Source: Oligoflexia bacterium (GTDB lineage Bacteria; Bdellovibrionota_C; UBA2361; JBGSMV01). Taken from it: DNA of 55,682 nucleotides. A program made the translations under genes and the position numbers. The notes beneath the pieces were generated by a model. That model made no database searches. It was not told the origin of the DNA and saw nothing but the letters and a program-made list of their open reading frames with translations. Shown here in pieces: positions 43,781-52,530 of this stretch (its first letter is position 1; each line of letters opens with the position of its first letter). Location of the stretch: contig JAIBBU010000020.1 of the NCBI GenBank assembly GCA_019694515.1, forward strand, positions 1 to 55,682, written 5' to 3'.

Positions 43781-44784
43781 TTCAGCGCGGACTTCTGCCA
43801 ATCGCGTGGCTTTATGGCGCCGTGGCTGCCGGACGAAACCTGGCGTTTGACTGGGGACTATTGCGCCGTTACCGCAGCACTTTGCCGGTCGTTAGTATCG
43901 GCAACGCTGTGCTGGGAGGCACCGGCAAAACGCCGGCGGTAATTCAGATTTGCCGCCTCTTGGTAGCCGAGGGTGCTCAGCCGGTGGTCCTAACGCGCGG
44001 CTATGGCGGCAGAACGCCGACTCCGCATCTTGTGAGCGACGGAGACTCAGCCGAAGCGGTCGGCGATGAAGCACTGATGATGCAGCAGCTTCACGGTCTG
44101 AAGGTCGTAGTGTCTCCGCAGCGAGTCCAGGGAGCCAAGTACATCGAAAGCCAGAAACTTGGAACTGTCATTGTCTTGGATGATGGTTTGCAGCACCGCT
44201 GGTTAGATCGGAACCTCGATTTAATGTGCATTGATTTATCTTCTCCCAAAGCAGCCGATCAGTTCCGGGAGGGTGCCTGTCTCCCGGCCGGCAGATTTAG
44301 GGAGCCGAAGCGGGGCGCACTGCGGCGCGTCCACGGGGTAGTTTTTTCCGCGCGATCGCAGCAACCGGTTCATTTTGAGGGACTGGATCTGCCTCCGAGA
44401 TTAGAGCGCTTCACGAGCTTGGTGGAGGTTGAAAAGATTGCGAACGCACATGGAGCCGAGCTGCCGACGGGCGCGGTAGTGACTGCACTGAGCGCAATTG
44501 CCGGACCGGGAGGTTTCCACAGCACTCTTCAGCTGCTGGGGTTCCGGGTCGGCGAGCGTCTAGTGTATCCAGACCACCACCGCTATACGGAGGCCGACAT
44601 TAAACGCATCCGGCAGCGCGCCCAGGGCACTCCAATCGTTATAACTGAAAAGGACGCAGTCAAAGTTGCGGGACTTCTTCCAGAGGCCTACATCTGCCGC
44701 ATTCGAGCGAAGATTGAGCCGGAGATGCGGCTGCGGCAATTATTCCGGGAAAAAGGGATTCTCCAAAATTCGGGCAATACCTAG
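43777..44784 (+). CDS. lpxK: Tetraacyldisaccharide 4'-kinase LpxK
   Basis: A 335-residue membrane-associated kinase in lipid A synthesis. N-terminal helix (PIAWLYGAVAAGRNLAFDW), then P-loop VSIGNAVLGGTGKTP (about residue 47), LTRGYGGR, GDEALMM, VLDDGLQHR and TEKDAVK, all family features. The ATG at 43777 overlaps the waaA stop (ATGA) and follows GAAGAGGG; the longer reading to 43720 overlaps waaA and is rejected. Confidence 0.95.
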   Translation: MIQRGLLPIAWLYGAVAAGRNLAFDWGLLRRYRSTLPVVSIGNAVLGGTGKTPAVIQICRLLVAEGAQPVVLTRGYGGRTPTPHLVSDGDSAEAVGDEALMMQQLHGLKVVVSPQRVQGAKYIESQKLGTVIVLDDGLQHRWLDRNLDLMCIDLSSPKAADQFREGACLPAGRFREPKRGALRRVHGVVFSARSQQPVHFEGLDLPPRLERFTSLVEVEKIANAHGAELPTGAVVTALSAIAGPGGFHSTLQLLGFRVGERLVYPDHHRYTEADIKRIRQRAQGTPIVITEKDAVKVAGLLPEAYICRIRAKIEPEMRLRQLFREKGILQNSGNT

Positions 44785-44821
44785 GCAGCGCCTATTGCAG
44801 AGCGGGCCTGGTCCACCATCA

Positions 44822-46096
44822 CTAGCGTAGAAGGCCAAGTTCTTTCTTCGCCTCAGCGGGCATTACCAGCCAGCTATTCTTAATGAGTCGTGCGGGACCG
44901 AGAAGTGCATTTAGCAGCGGATCGGCTTCGGTTACAGGGCGGATGGCACCGTTATCATAGATCACGGGCATCGATTTTCGATGATCGCCTTCATGCATAT
45001 CTGTGGTGGTAATGGTGTGCAAATAGTAGCGCGGATCGTAGCCAGCTTTGATCACGGCCGCTTTGGCAGCGCGGTGCAAATCGAGCGCCTGATTCTCGCT
45101 AGGCAGCCGTACTGTTTTGAAAAGTTTGCGATTTAATAAGCGCGAACAAAGATCAGCCAGAATTGGGTCGCTTCCCTCCTGCCAGCGCAGTAAATGGTAA
45201 CGCCACCATCCCTCGCGCATATTGAAAACCGTTTGTAACGGCAGATCCGCGGAGCGTTTAGCGCGCAGGGCAGTTTGCATGTGCTCATCGCAGAACCCCA
45301 AACTGGATTGGGCGAGTAAATCGCGCGCACGCTGAACAATTCCGATATTCAAGGTGTCGGCCGCGAGCAGCACGCGGTGCTGATAAATTTGCCGATACAT
45401 AGCATGACGCGAGACCGCAAAATGCACCATGGCATCTAGCCGGTTCTCCTTTAGACCTAAGCTGCCGTCCTCAGCGATCACAATCGACTCGGTCAATGCC
45501 GGAATGTTATAGTGCCCGTAACTGACGCCTGCCAAGATGCTGTCAACGACACACCAGTTACCGCGGTCCACGTTCCAACCGCCTCCTGATATGATCTGCC
45601 AGGTCCAGGCCGGAAGGGCCGCCGATTCCTGCAGAATCTGAGCCAGGTCGCTTTCAACTTGCGCGCCGAATTCAGCCAGAATCGCACCTAGCTCGGCGTC
45701 CTCTGAGATTATCCGGACTGCAACCTCCTCATGATCATCCGGTGAATCGGGAAACCAACTCTTAAAAGCGGTGTGAGAACCGGGGGCTAAATGTCCAATG
45801 TCATGCAGCAGCGCTGCCGCACTGACCGCACAACGATAGCGTTTTACCTGTTCGGGATGGCTGCGCTCAAGGCGATCTAAGAGGAGTGTGGCTAAATGCG
45901 CCACTCCTAAGGAATGCCCAAAGCGGGAATGCTCCGAAAACATGTAAACCAGCCGGGTATTGGCGGTCTGACTGATGTCGCGCAGCCGTTGAACCCAGCG
46001 GTTATCGATCAGCCGCAGCACTAATGCCTGGGATGGCACCTCACGGGAAAAAGCGATCGATTGGTGAACGATATCGGCGAATCGAACGGCGCTCAT
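44822..46096 (-). CDS. HD-domain phosphohydrolase
   Basis: A 424-residue HD-superfamily protein (SAMHD1/dGTPase-like branch). The metal site is complete: His61 in SRFGHSLGVAHLA, His98-Asp99 in ALLHDIGH, and Asp at about 187 in WCVVDSILAG. Substrates of this branch include dNTPs and other nucleotides; the true one cannot be read here. It overlaps the upstream degenerate RibBA gene by an ATGA, so the two are coupled and may act in one nucleotide or flavin process. Its 3' end faces lpxK 37 nt away. Confidence 0.83.
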   Translation of the reverse strand: MSAVRFADIVHQSIAFSREVPSQALVLRLIDNRWVQRLRDISQTANTRLVYMFSEHSRFGHSLGVAHLATLLLDRLERSHPEQVKRYRCAVSAAALLHDIGHLAPGSHTAFKSWFPDSPDDHEEVAVRIISEDAELGAILAEFGAQVESDLAQILQESAALPAWTWQIISGGGWNVDRGNWCVVDSILAGVSYGHYNIPALTESIVIAEDGSLGLKENRLDAMVHFAVSRHAMYRQIYQHRVLLAADTLNIGIVQRARDLLAQSSLGFCDEHMQTALRAKRSADLPLQTVFNMREGWWRYHLLRWQEGSDPILADLCSRLLNRKLFKTVRLPSENQALDLHRAAKAAVIKAGYDPRYYLHTITTTDMHEGDHRKSMPVIYDNGAIRPVTEADPLLNALLGPARLIKNSWLVMPAEAKKELGLLR

Positions 46097-47214
46097 GCAG
46101 CCTCCTGATACTGTGGAATCGGCCGTTGCGCCACTATTTCGATGCCGAAGTTAGTTAGACCCGAAAGCGTCTTAGAAGAGCTGGTGAGTAGTTCGATGCT
46201 CTTAACTCCCAGGTCGCGCAGAATTTGCGCGCCGATTCCGTATTCCCGCATCATCACCGCCGGTTTGCGGCTAAATTCGGTCTGCCAGTTGTTAATCTGG
46301 TTCCTTAAATGTCCGGTCTGCGGGCGTCTGAGGTAAATCAATATGCCGCTGCCATGATCGGCTAGTGCGCGCATCGAATTGTGGAGCTGCGAGCGGCTCG
46401 GCGGAGTATCACCGCCGAACACGTCGGCGCAGGTAAACTCGGGCTGCACCCTAGTCAAGACCGGGCGTGTCAGATCGAGCGCGCCCTTAATCAACACCAT
46501 ATGTTCGCCGCCATGCAGCGTGGTACGATAAACGATCGAGCGAAATTCTCCAGCGATGCGAGTCGGAAGTTTAGCTTCGGCAACTTTATGAACTAGATTT
46601 TCATGCTCGAGTCGATAACGCGCGATCTCAGAGAGCGTCAGGATCGGAAGCTCAAACTCGGCGCTAACCCGGTCGCGCTCCGGAGTGCTTGAGAAATTTC
46701 CACTGCGATCAAGGAGGTCGACACATAGTGCCGCATCGCCGCGCTGCACTATTCGCACCAGGTCCCAAGCCCCCTCGGTTAAAGCAAAACGCACCAATAC
46801 TCCGCCTTCTCGCACCTCCAGCGGAAAGATGTGACCAGGACGCACGAGCTGACGGGCCAGCGGCGGATCTGCGCCGATTAGGTTGCAGGTGCGGGCACGA
46901 TCGAAGGCGCTAATGCCGGTAGTAACTCCCTCGCGGGCTTCCACTGAAATACACATCTTGTGGACTTCGGCGTCCGAGGAATGCTGCAATCCGCGAGTCA
47001 TGTATTCCAACATCAACGCCTCGCGACGCGCCGGAGAAATCGCCACGATACTTAGAGCCGAGCTGATGTTCAGCGACTGATTCATCAGCTGCGGCGTAAT
47101 GTCGCGAGCCGACGCGACTACTACGGTTCGGCCGTCAGGTACCGAGTCGTCAGTCAACAAGCAAAGGCCCCGGGCGGCAAAGCGTTTAAAGCGATCCTGG
47201 ATCGATGCATTCAT
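46093..47214 (-). CDS. Degenerate RibBA-like protein (both active sites altered)
   Basis: A 373-residue protein with RibBA layout. RibB half: EGVTTGISAFDRA (95-107) and RPGHIFPLEVREGGVL (125-140) are conserved, but the acidic loop DDEDRENEGD is replaced by TDDSVPDGRT (21-30) and GGHTEA by FALTEG. RibA half: VLTRVQPEFTCADVFGG and YGIGAQILRDLGVKSIELL are recognisable, but the zinc Cys set (C...RCDC) is lost (GGDTPPSRSQ) and the RGIGL substrate loop is gone. So 3,4-dihydroxybutanone-phosphate synthase and GTP cyclohydrolase II activity are both doubtful. It likely has a regulatory or new role. ATG at 47214; coupled to the HD hydrolase. Confidence 0.82.
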   Translation of the reverse strand: MNASIQDRFKRFAARGLCLLTDDSVPDGRTVVVASARDITPQLMNQSLNISSALSIVAISPARREALMLEYMTRGLQHSSDAEVHKMCISVEAREGVTTGISAFDRARTCNLIGADPPLARQLVRPGHIFPLEVREGGVLVRFALTEGAWDLVRIVQRGDAALCVDLLDRSGNFSSTPERDRVSAEFELPILTLSEIARYRLEHENLVHKVAEAKLPTRIAGEFRSIVYRTTLHGGEHMVLIKGALDLTRPVLTRVQPEFTCADVFGGDTPPSRSQLHNSMRALADHGSGILIYLRRPQTGHLRNQINNWQTEFSRKPAVMMREYGIGAQILRDLGVKSIELLTSSSKTLSGLTNFGIEIVAQRPIPQYQEAA

Positions 47215-47379
47215 CTTGGCCGGCAGTTTACGCTGTTTAAAAGAGGGTCTCAAACTGCAGCCTTCAGGGTCCCAGCGGGTGCTAGGAGATAGAAGTATCA
47301 ATGGGTTAGCCCCTGATAAAAGTCCGGAAAATGATGGTTAAGGCTTACCCGTACGCTGACGATCTACTTACAAGGCAAT

Positions 47380-47847
47380 ATGGATCAGCAGGCATTCAAG
47401 ACGCAGGCAGCCCCGGCCGAGGCGGAATCAGAAGAATCGCGCGTTGCGCTCGTCAAGGCACGCAGGACCGCTTTCGTGGCTCGATTTATCGTGCTGCGTG
47501 AGTCAAAGCGCACTAAGGCGCACCGCATCATTGAACAAATGGCCTGGTCTGACGACACCACCGTCGAAGAGTTGGCCCAAAAGTTTCGACAGGTGTTCCT
47601 GGACAATGGCGATAACATGACCCCTGTGGATCGCGATCTGCGGCGTGCTTTTGCCCACTCCAATCGCTCGCTCAACCATTTCGTACAGGAATATGCCTCG
47701 CGTTCGACGCTAAGTTTCATTGACGCGCTTTTTGATTACGAACGCTCCAACCAACTGCTCTTCGGAGCAGAGGACTATCCGAAACCGGGTGGCTGGCGAC
47801 TACCGCAGGAGCTGCTGCGTGATCAAAAAGCCGCCAAGAAGCACTAA
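47380..47847 (+). CDS. Unknown small protein upstream of FlhB-like gene
   Basis: A 155-residue soluble protein, start ATG at 47380 after AAGG. Charged and helical throughout (SKRTKAHRIIEQMAWSDDTT, VEELAQKFRQVFLDNGD, YASRSTLSFIDALFDYERS). No family, signal or membrane segment recognised. The FlhB-like gene starts 39 nt later, so the two are probably co-transcribed and may share an export-related role. Confidence 0.6.
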   Translation: MDQQAFKTQAAPAEAESEESRVALVKARRTAFVARFIVLRESKRTKAHRIIEQMAWSDDTTVEELAQKFRQVFLDNGDNMTPVDRDLRRAFAHSNRSLNHFVQEYASRSTLSFIDALFDYERSNQLLFGAEDYPKPGGWRLPQELLRDQKAAKKH

Positions 47848-47886
47848 GCGTCTGACCGGCCCTTCCTCTATTGACGAAGCCCGACT

Positions 47887-48210
47887 ATGGCTGCGCGCCG
47901 CGACAAGGTAGCAAAACGTTCACGCGAGAGAGCAGTGGCCTTGAGCTATTCCTCGATGGATCAACTTCCTACGATCGTAGCAAACGGGGCAGGGGAGCTA
48001 GCGCGGCAGATCTTGGCTTTGGCCAACAAGTATCACATTCCCGTTCAACAGGACCATGCGTTGACTGAAATGCTTTCCAAGCTTGATATCGGGGCGGCCA
48101 TTTCACCAGAGACCTTCCGCGCGGTTGCGGAGGTCGTTTCTTTCTTGTATCACGTCGATCAGGAATGGCAGGCTTCGCATCCCTTCCTGGAACGCACCAT
48201 GCGGAGCTAA
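47887..48210 (+). CDS. Orphan FlhB/YscU-like cytoplasmic domain
   Basis: A 107-residue protein matching only the C-terminal cytoplasmic domain of the FlhB/EscU/YscU export switch: AVALSYSSMDQLPTIVANGAG, ELARQILALANKYHIPVQQD, LSKLDIGAAISPETFRAVAEV. The autocleavage motif NPTH is absent (SRERAVALSY stands in its place), and there are no TM helices, as in the small FlhX/FlhB2-type paralogues. No flagellar or type III genes are in the window. It may modulate an export apparatus encoded elsewhere, or be a remnant. Confidence 0.85.
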   Translation: MAARRDKVAKRSRERAVALSYSSMDQLPTIVANGAGELARQILALANKYHIPVQQDHALTEMLSKLDIGAAISPETFRAVAEVVSFLYHVDQEWQASHPFLERTMRS

Positions 48211-48289
48211 GTCCGTGTACTTGCGGCTTTCCGTACTGTACGTTTTTTCTGTCTTTGCTGTACGCGTTGGGAAATGCGCGGACAAAATT

Positions 48290-48323
48290 CCTGTCATTGC
48301 GCGATTCGTACAGCAGTGACAGG
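48290..48323. repeat. Imperfect palindrome, REP-like
   Basis: CCTGTCATTGC (48290-48300) pairs with GCAGTGACAGG (48313-48323), one mismatch, 12-nt loop. The TGTCATTGCG core is shared with repeats at 31.9 kb and 55.1-55.6 kb. It lies between convergent genes and may also stop transcription. Confidence 0.5.
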
Positions 48324-48362
48324 ACTGATTCCTTCCGCCCAAAAGTCTTAAAACCAAAAGAC

Positions 48363-48521
48363 TTAAAACAAGGCGTAGATAAATGGCGATAGTGCCGAGC
48401 CCTGGGTGGCCACGATCAGGAGCCCGACCAGTAAGAAGACAGAGAACATCGGTATCAACCACCAGGCCTTCTTTTCCCAGACCAATTGAAAGAGCTGTTT
48501 AACAGTTTCCGATTTTGCCAT
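48363..48521 (-). CDS. DUF5989-type small membrane protein
   Basis: A 52-residue protein from the ATG at 48521, preceded by AAGGCGGAAAG. A charged N-terminus (MAKSETVKQLFQLVWEKK) leads to one TM (WWLIPMFSVFLLVGLLIVAT) and the ending SALSPFIYALF. This matches the DUF5989 pattern: ..KKWWLLP..LLGLLIV..SSALAPFIYTLF. DUF5989 proteins often accompany SxtJ-like membrane proteins and carbamoyltransferases, none of which are nearby. The gene is too short for common gene-finding cut-offs. Confidence 0.88.
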   Translation of the reverse strand: MAKSETVKQLFQLVWEKKAWWLIPMFSVFLLVGLLIVATQGSALSPFIYALF

Positions 48522-48556
48522 CTTTCCGCCTTATTTACACAACGAGGGCCGCATGG

Positions 48557-49054
48557 TTAGGCCGCGACACGCTTCAGTTCTAGTTTTTCATCGATGATTC
48601 GATCGACCTCTTCGATTAATGAGCCGATCGCATAAACCCAAAGATACTGCCCGGCCTTGCGTCCTGTAAGAACTTCAGCAATCTGGCCCTTGTCCTGTTC
48701 GCGGTGCTTTAGAAAGAGCTGCCGACCGTCCGTTAGCAAAATCATACCAGCCGGGTTCTTGTGCAGCTTAGGCAACTTCCTGCGCAGGTAATCGATGCCG
48801 CGGCGGAAGCGGTTCACCGGAAGGCCTTCGCGCTTTAGGCGGAAAAGCCAGCACAGAAGAATAATATCTGCATAGGAATATTTATTTCGGCCGCGAGTGA
48901 TCTGTTTCCCGGTCGCAGGCACGAGATTGGTGCGGGCGTAATAGTTGAGCAGCGCCAAGCCGATCTTTTCAGTGCCCCCCGTAAGGGTGCGCAAAATCGC
49001 CTGCACATCTTTGGCGGTAAACTCTCGCTCTAATGGGTGAACGGTGGCTTCCAT
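48557..49054 (-). CDS. MerR-like winged-helix regulator
   Basis: A 165-residue protein. The N-terminal helix-turn-helix (FTAKDVQAILRTL, then ALLNYYARTNLVPATGKQ) and ITRGRNKYSYADIILLCWLF (MerR wing and helix 3) place it in the MerR superfamily. It is followed by RLKREGLPVNRFRRGIDYLR, typical of the coiled-coil linker. The C-terminal part (MILLTDGRQLFLKHREQDKG) is a small sensor-like domain without the metal-binding Cys of classical MerR. Targets unknown. Confidence 0.8.
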   Translation of the reverse strand: MEATVHPLEREFTAKDVQAILRTLTGGTEKIGLALLNYYARTNLVPATGKQITRGRNKYSYADIILLCWLFRLKREGLPVNRFRRGIDYLRRKLPKLHKNPAGMILLTDGRQLFLKHREQDKGQIAEVLTGRKAGQYLWVYAIGSLIEEVDRIIDEKLELKRVAA

Positions 49055-49245
49055 GTTTCTAGTTCAACGAGGCTACGGCCTGTGGAAAAGTGTGTCAACT
49101 GGTAAATTTAAGTCATTAAAACTACGGCAAGGTTTTTCGGAGCCCGGGAGATTTTCGCTTGGGCAAGCGACACAGCAACCCACTATTATAGCGCCTGGCA
49201 GGGGTGACGCCAGATGGGATCAGAGCGCGCCAACATTGAACGTGA

Positions 49246-50073
49246 TTATTTCGGTAGTAATGCCACCATCACAGGAACCGGATCTCGACCGGGCAGGAAT
49301 ATCTCGGAGTGGTTGCGGGCAACTCCCGGCAGCTCCCCCGAAATGTAAATTTGGGCCGAACCGCCGCCGTCAAAATTAAGTGCCTGCACACATCCCGCAT
49401 TTAGTAAGAATTTTTGCAGCTCCGAAATGCTGACGCCGCTAAAGGCAGCGCTGACATGGAAGAAAATCACACGCTTGTGTGCATCAAGGCAAACTCCCGC
49501 ACGCCGCGACCTAGACATGTCGTTGCTGAGAACCGGCTTGCCGCCCGCAATCAATCGCGGACCCGCCTGCACGGCCTCAGTGGCGCTGCCGGGTCGGTAA
49601 GTGTCGCGATGTACGATCTCGACGCTGCCACGACTAACCTGAAACACCCCGGTTAAAGTTGAACCGCCTCGGTGCACCGCTTGATGCTGGATCCCGCGGT
49701 TTACTACTAATCCAAGCGGTTTGCCCTGTTCGTCAAAAAAGTTAGCGTTGATACAAAGCGATCCATGCACGGCGCGGCATAATTCGCGGGGATCTCCGTT
49801 TCGCATCCCGTAATCGGCCGCGCGTACCACGGAGATGCGATAGCGCTCTAATTCAGTGCGCACTAACAAGAACTGCACCGAAAACAAAGAGAACGGATCG
49901 ACGTTAAATTGTTGTATCTCCAGGTCGTCGGCTACGCGGACCCAGGGATGCTCCTCCGCCTGGGCTTGAATAAGGCCGCTATTCAAGAGAGTTGCCACCA
50001 GCAGTCCGGCCAGCATGCGTCCAAGCCTGCCAAGATTAAGCGGGCCTTGCGCAATGGTGGAAAAAGCCCTCAT
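49246..50073 (-). CDS. Exported phosphodiester glycosidase (NAGPA-like)
   Basis: A 275-residue protein with an N-terminal export signal (MLAGLLVATLLNSGLIQAQA) and the phosphodiester glycosidase (NAGPA) core: SLCINANFFDEQGKPLGLVV, QAGPRLIAGGKP, and ALNFDGGGSAQIYISGELPG, the family signature. NAGPA-type enzymes cleave GlcNAc-1-phosphodiesters; bacterial ones act on exopolysaccharide or wall components. The start is 50073 or the ATG at 50016, which gives a cleaner signal and has GGA 6 nt upstream. It lies 20 nt after the phosphoribosyltransferase-like gene. Confidence 0.85.
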   Translation of the reverse strand: MRAFSTIAQGPLNLGRLGRMLAGLLVATLLNSGLIQAQAEEHPWVRVADDLEIQQFNVDPFSLFSVQFLLVRTELERYRISVVRAADYGMRNGDPRELCRAVHGSLCINANFFDEQGKPLGLVVNRGIQHQAVHRGGSTLTGVFQVSRGSVEIVHRDTYRPGSATEAVQAGPRLIAGGKPVLSNDMSRSRRAGVCLDAHKRVIFFHVSAAFSGVSISELQKFLLNAGCVQALNFDGGGSAQIYISGELPGVARNHSEIFLPGRDPVPVMVALLPK

Positions 50074-50093
50074 GGTACGGAGTGGTTCCTGCG

Positions 50094-50633
50094 CTAACCG
50101 ATTTGTGTGAGCAATCGCACCGAGGCCCCCGTGAACGCCGAGACCACCGGCACAGGGCCGGGTCCGAAGGTGCGATCAATTAGAGTGGCCCAAGCAAGCA
50201 CCTTGATGCCCTTCAGGGTGGCACGGGTATGTGCCTCTAAACTCGAGCGGGCAGTAGTGATTACGTCCGTGACCATGATGGCGTTATGGCCGCGGTATTT
50301 CTCGCCGTGGCCATTGCTGATCTTGCTTTCAAGGTATTGTTCCAGCGGAATCTCTCGTCCGCCCGCATAAAGCTCGGAATAAATTGCGCACAAGCGCTCG
50401 GCAAAGAAGCTGTAACCCCCCGGCAACTTCAAGAAGAGCTGCGGCAATTGCGGGGCCAAGACATTCTTAATGCGTCGTGCGACGTATTCAGCGCAGATAT
50501 CAAGATCGCTGTCTGTGAGATCCTGAACTCTGTAGTAGGTGCGGCTCTCGCACCGACCACCGATCGGCACCGGGTCTTCGAACCGATCCGTTACACGCTC
50601 GAAAATTTCGCTGATATCGTCAAAATCCACCAT
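50094..50633 (-). CDS. Phosphoribosyltransferase-like protein (PyrE-like fold)
   Basis: A 179-residue protein resembling type I phosphoribosyltransferases: FLKLPGGYSFFAERLCAIY, EKYRGHNAIMVTDVITTARS (PRPP-loop region) and LKGIKVLAWATLIDRTFGPG. In orotate phosphoribosyltransferases the loop reads VEDVxTTGxS; here VTDVITTARS lacks the second Gly and first Glu, so activity may be changed or lost. It precedes the phosphodiester glycosidase gene by 20 nt. The substrate cannot be assigned. Confidence 0.75.
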   Translation of the reverse strand: MVDFDDISEIFERVTDRFEDPVPIGGRCESRTYYRVQDLTDSDLDICAEYVARRIKNVLAPQLPQLFLKLPGGYSFFAERLCAIYSELYAGGREIPLEQYLESKISNGHGEKYRGHNAIMVTDVITTARSSLEAHTRATLKGIKVLAWATLIDRTFGPGPVPVVSAFTGASVRLLTQIG

Positions 50634-50810
50634 AAGTTCGTAGAACTATAGCACAATCAGAAAATGGCTCCAAATCAATTTGCCCCCGCTGTCCCGACAG
50701 GGAGTTTTAGCCCGGGTACCGGTGGTTTCATGCTGATATGATGGTCAACTGAGTTTGGCCGGCGTCTGATGAGCGCGCGCGCGAGCTCAGCTGCCTTCCC
50801 CCGGGAGATG

Positions 50811-51197
50811 TCAGTGCAGCGCATTCTTAACCGCACTAACCGCCTTCGAGAGGCTGGCCGAATTATTTTCAGGTTCAGAATAGAAAGCGTCGAGTGAACG
50901 GATGAGGAGATCTGGGTTGAGCCCGGAGAGATTATAGACAGACTTGATCTTCTCAAGGCCATCGACTGCCTTATCGGGATTATCGCGCACATACTCGATC
51001 GCGATCGACGTAACTTTCTCAGCATCCTGCCAGCCTTTCAGGTAGCCGGCAATGAATTGCTGCTTCTCCTGGGTATTCAATAATTTCCAGGTAGGCAGAA
51101 AGCTCGGCTCCGTGTCGGTGCGGGAATCTGCCGCAGCCACACTAGCGGCCAGCGCCAGGGCTAAAATTGGCCCGATTAGTCTGATTTGCCACTGCAT
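50811..51197 (-). CDS. Small exported protein, unknown
   Basis: A 128-residue protein with a signal peptide (LIGPILALALAASVAAADS). The mature part is helical (TWKLLNTQEKQQFIAGYLKG, AIEYVRDNPDKAVDGLEKIK). No family recognised; the LNxxEKxxFIxGYLxG pattern recalls small periplasmic proteins of unclear role. It is divergent from ispG, with 148 bp between the starts. The 177-bp stretch after its stop (50634-50810) shows no gene. Confidence 0.7.
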   Translation of the reverse strand: MQWQIRLIGPILALALAASVAAADSRTDTEPSFLPTWKLLNTQEKQQFIAGYLKGWQDAEKVTSIAIEYVRDNPDKAVDGLEKIKSVYNLSGLNPDLLIRSLDAFYSEPENNSASLSKAVSAVKNALH

Positions 51198-51345
51198 AAA
51201 AAATACTCTTTAATACAAACAATAAGGCGCGATCTTGCGGCTGGACCCGCTTGCTAGAGGATGTTGTATTGCCAGTCGCTGATTGTGGCAAGCTGTCTTA
51301 GCGCGGAGAAGGTTAGCCCTGCCGCGCCGGGTGTCCTGAAAGACT

Positions 51346-52530
51346 ATGACTTCGTCACATTTCAAAATTACCCGCAAGCCGACCCGGGCCGTACATGCTG
51401 GGCGGCTTACCATTGGAGCTGGGCATCCGATCGCGGTGCAGTCGATGTGCGCCACGCGCACCCAGGACATTGAGGCGACTCTTGGGCAAGTGCGGCTGCT
51501 ATCGCAGCACGGCGCAGATGCCATCCGAATTGCGATTGATAGTAAGCGCGATATCGAAGCATTGGCGGAGATTCGGAAGCAGACGGATGCGGTGCTAGTG
51601 GTTGATTTGCAGGAGAGTTACCGACTGCTGCCGCTTGTTGCGCCGTTGGTTCAGAAGGTCAGATACAACCCCGGACACCTCCATCACCACGAAAAAAACA
51701 TTCCTGTTCGTGAAAAGGTGCGCCAGATTGTAACGGCGGCCAAGCAGCACGAATGCGCCTTGCGCATCGGCGTAAATTTCGGGTCGCTTGATCCGGCGCA
51801 AAGCGCCGGCGATCGCGATCCGATCGAGGCTGCATTGCAGTCAGTGGAAGAGCATCTCGGCTACATGCAGGAGTTGGATTTTACTAATTTCGTGGTATCG
51901 CTTAAGAGTTCAGATCCGAACGATGTCATTGAGATTAATTCGCGCTTTTCTGATCGACACCCCGAAATTCCGCTGCACCTGGGGGTGACCGAGGCGGGGA
52001 TGCTGCCCATGGGCGAGGTGAAGTCGCGGGTGGCGTTCGAGAATTTGCTGGCACGCGGTATTGGGGACACCTTGCGTGTCTCCCTTACTTTGCCCTTCGC
52101 CGAAAAATTCAAAGAGATCGAATTGGGCCAAGCGATTGTCAGCGATGTTTATGCGGGGCGTTTCCGTTCAGTACCGCGCTTTGAACAGCAGGGATTAAAT
52201 ATTATTTCATGTCCTTCCTGTTCGCGTGTTGAAAACGAAGCATTCATCGATTTAGCCCGAAGCGTGCGGGAATTGAGCAGCTTTGCGCAGGCCGAAAATA
52301 TAACGATCGCGGTAATGGGCTGCCGGGTGAACGGTCCGGGGGAAACGGACGACGCCGATCTAGGCTTATGGTGCGCCCCGAACCATGTTAATTTTAAGCG
52401 CAAAGGGGAGCTAGTTGGGGCTTTCTCGTACGAGGAAATTTTGCCGCGCTTCAAGCAGGAACTGGAGGCGCTGATAAATGCGAAGCGCTCGGGTGCAGCT
52501 GAAGACTCATCAGCAGCCAACGCGCGTTGA
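51346..52530 (+). CDS. ispG: 4-hydroxy-3-methylbut-2-enyl diphosphate synthase IspG
   Basis: A 394-residue iron-sulfur enzyme of the MEP isoprenoid pathway. TIM-barrel part: IGAGHPIAVQSMCATRTQDI, VRYNPGH, LRIGVNFGSL. C-terminal cluster ligands: CPSCSRVENEAF (about 289, two Cys) and GCRVNGPGE (about 325, third Cys) with the Glu. Length fits the short two-domain form, not the long form with an A* domain. Start ATG at 51346, GAAAGA upstream. The pseudokinase gene follows 81 nt later. Confidence 0.97.
   Translation: MTSSHFKITRKPTRAVHAGRLTIGAGHPIAVQSMCATRTQDIEATLGQVRLLSQHGADAIRIAIDSKRDIEALAEIRKQTDAVLVVDLQESYRLLPLVAPLVQKVRYNPGHLHHHEKNIPVREKVRQIVTAAKQHECALRIGVNFGSLDPAQSAGDRDPIEAALQSVEEHLGYMQELDFTNFVVSLKSSDPNDVIEINSRFSDRHPEIPLHLGVTEAGMLPMGEVKSRVAFENLLARGIGDTLRVSLTLPFAEKFKEIELGQAIVSDVYAGRFRSVPRFEQQGLNIISCPSCSRVENEAFIDLARSVRELSSFAQAENITIAVMGCRVNGPGETDDADLGLWCAPNHVNFKRKGELVGAFSYEEILPRFKQELEALINAKRSGAAEDSSAANAR

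Noticed and set aside
50675..51025. Leftward 116-codon frame beside the small exported protein
   Set aside because: Overlaps the signal-peptide-bearing gene at 50811-51197 in another frame and has Arg/Ser-rich shadow composition.
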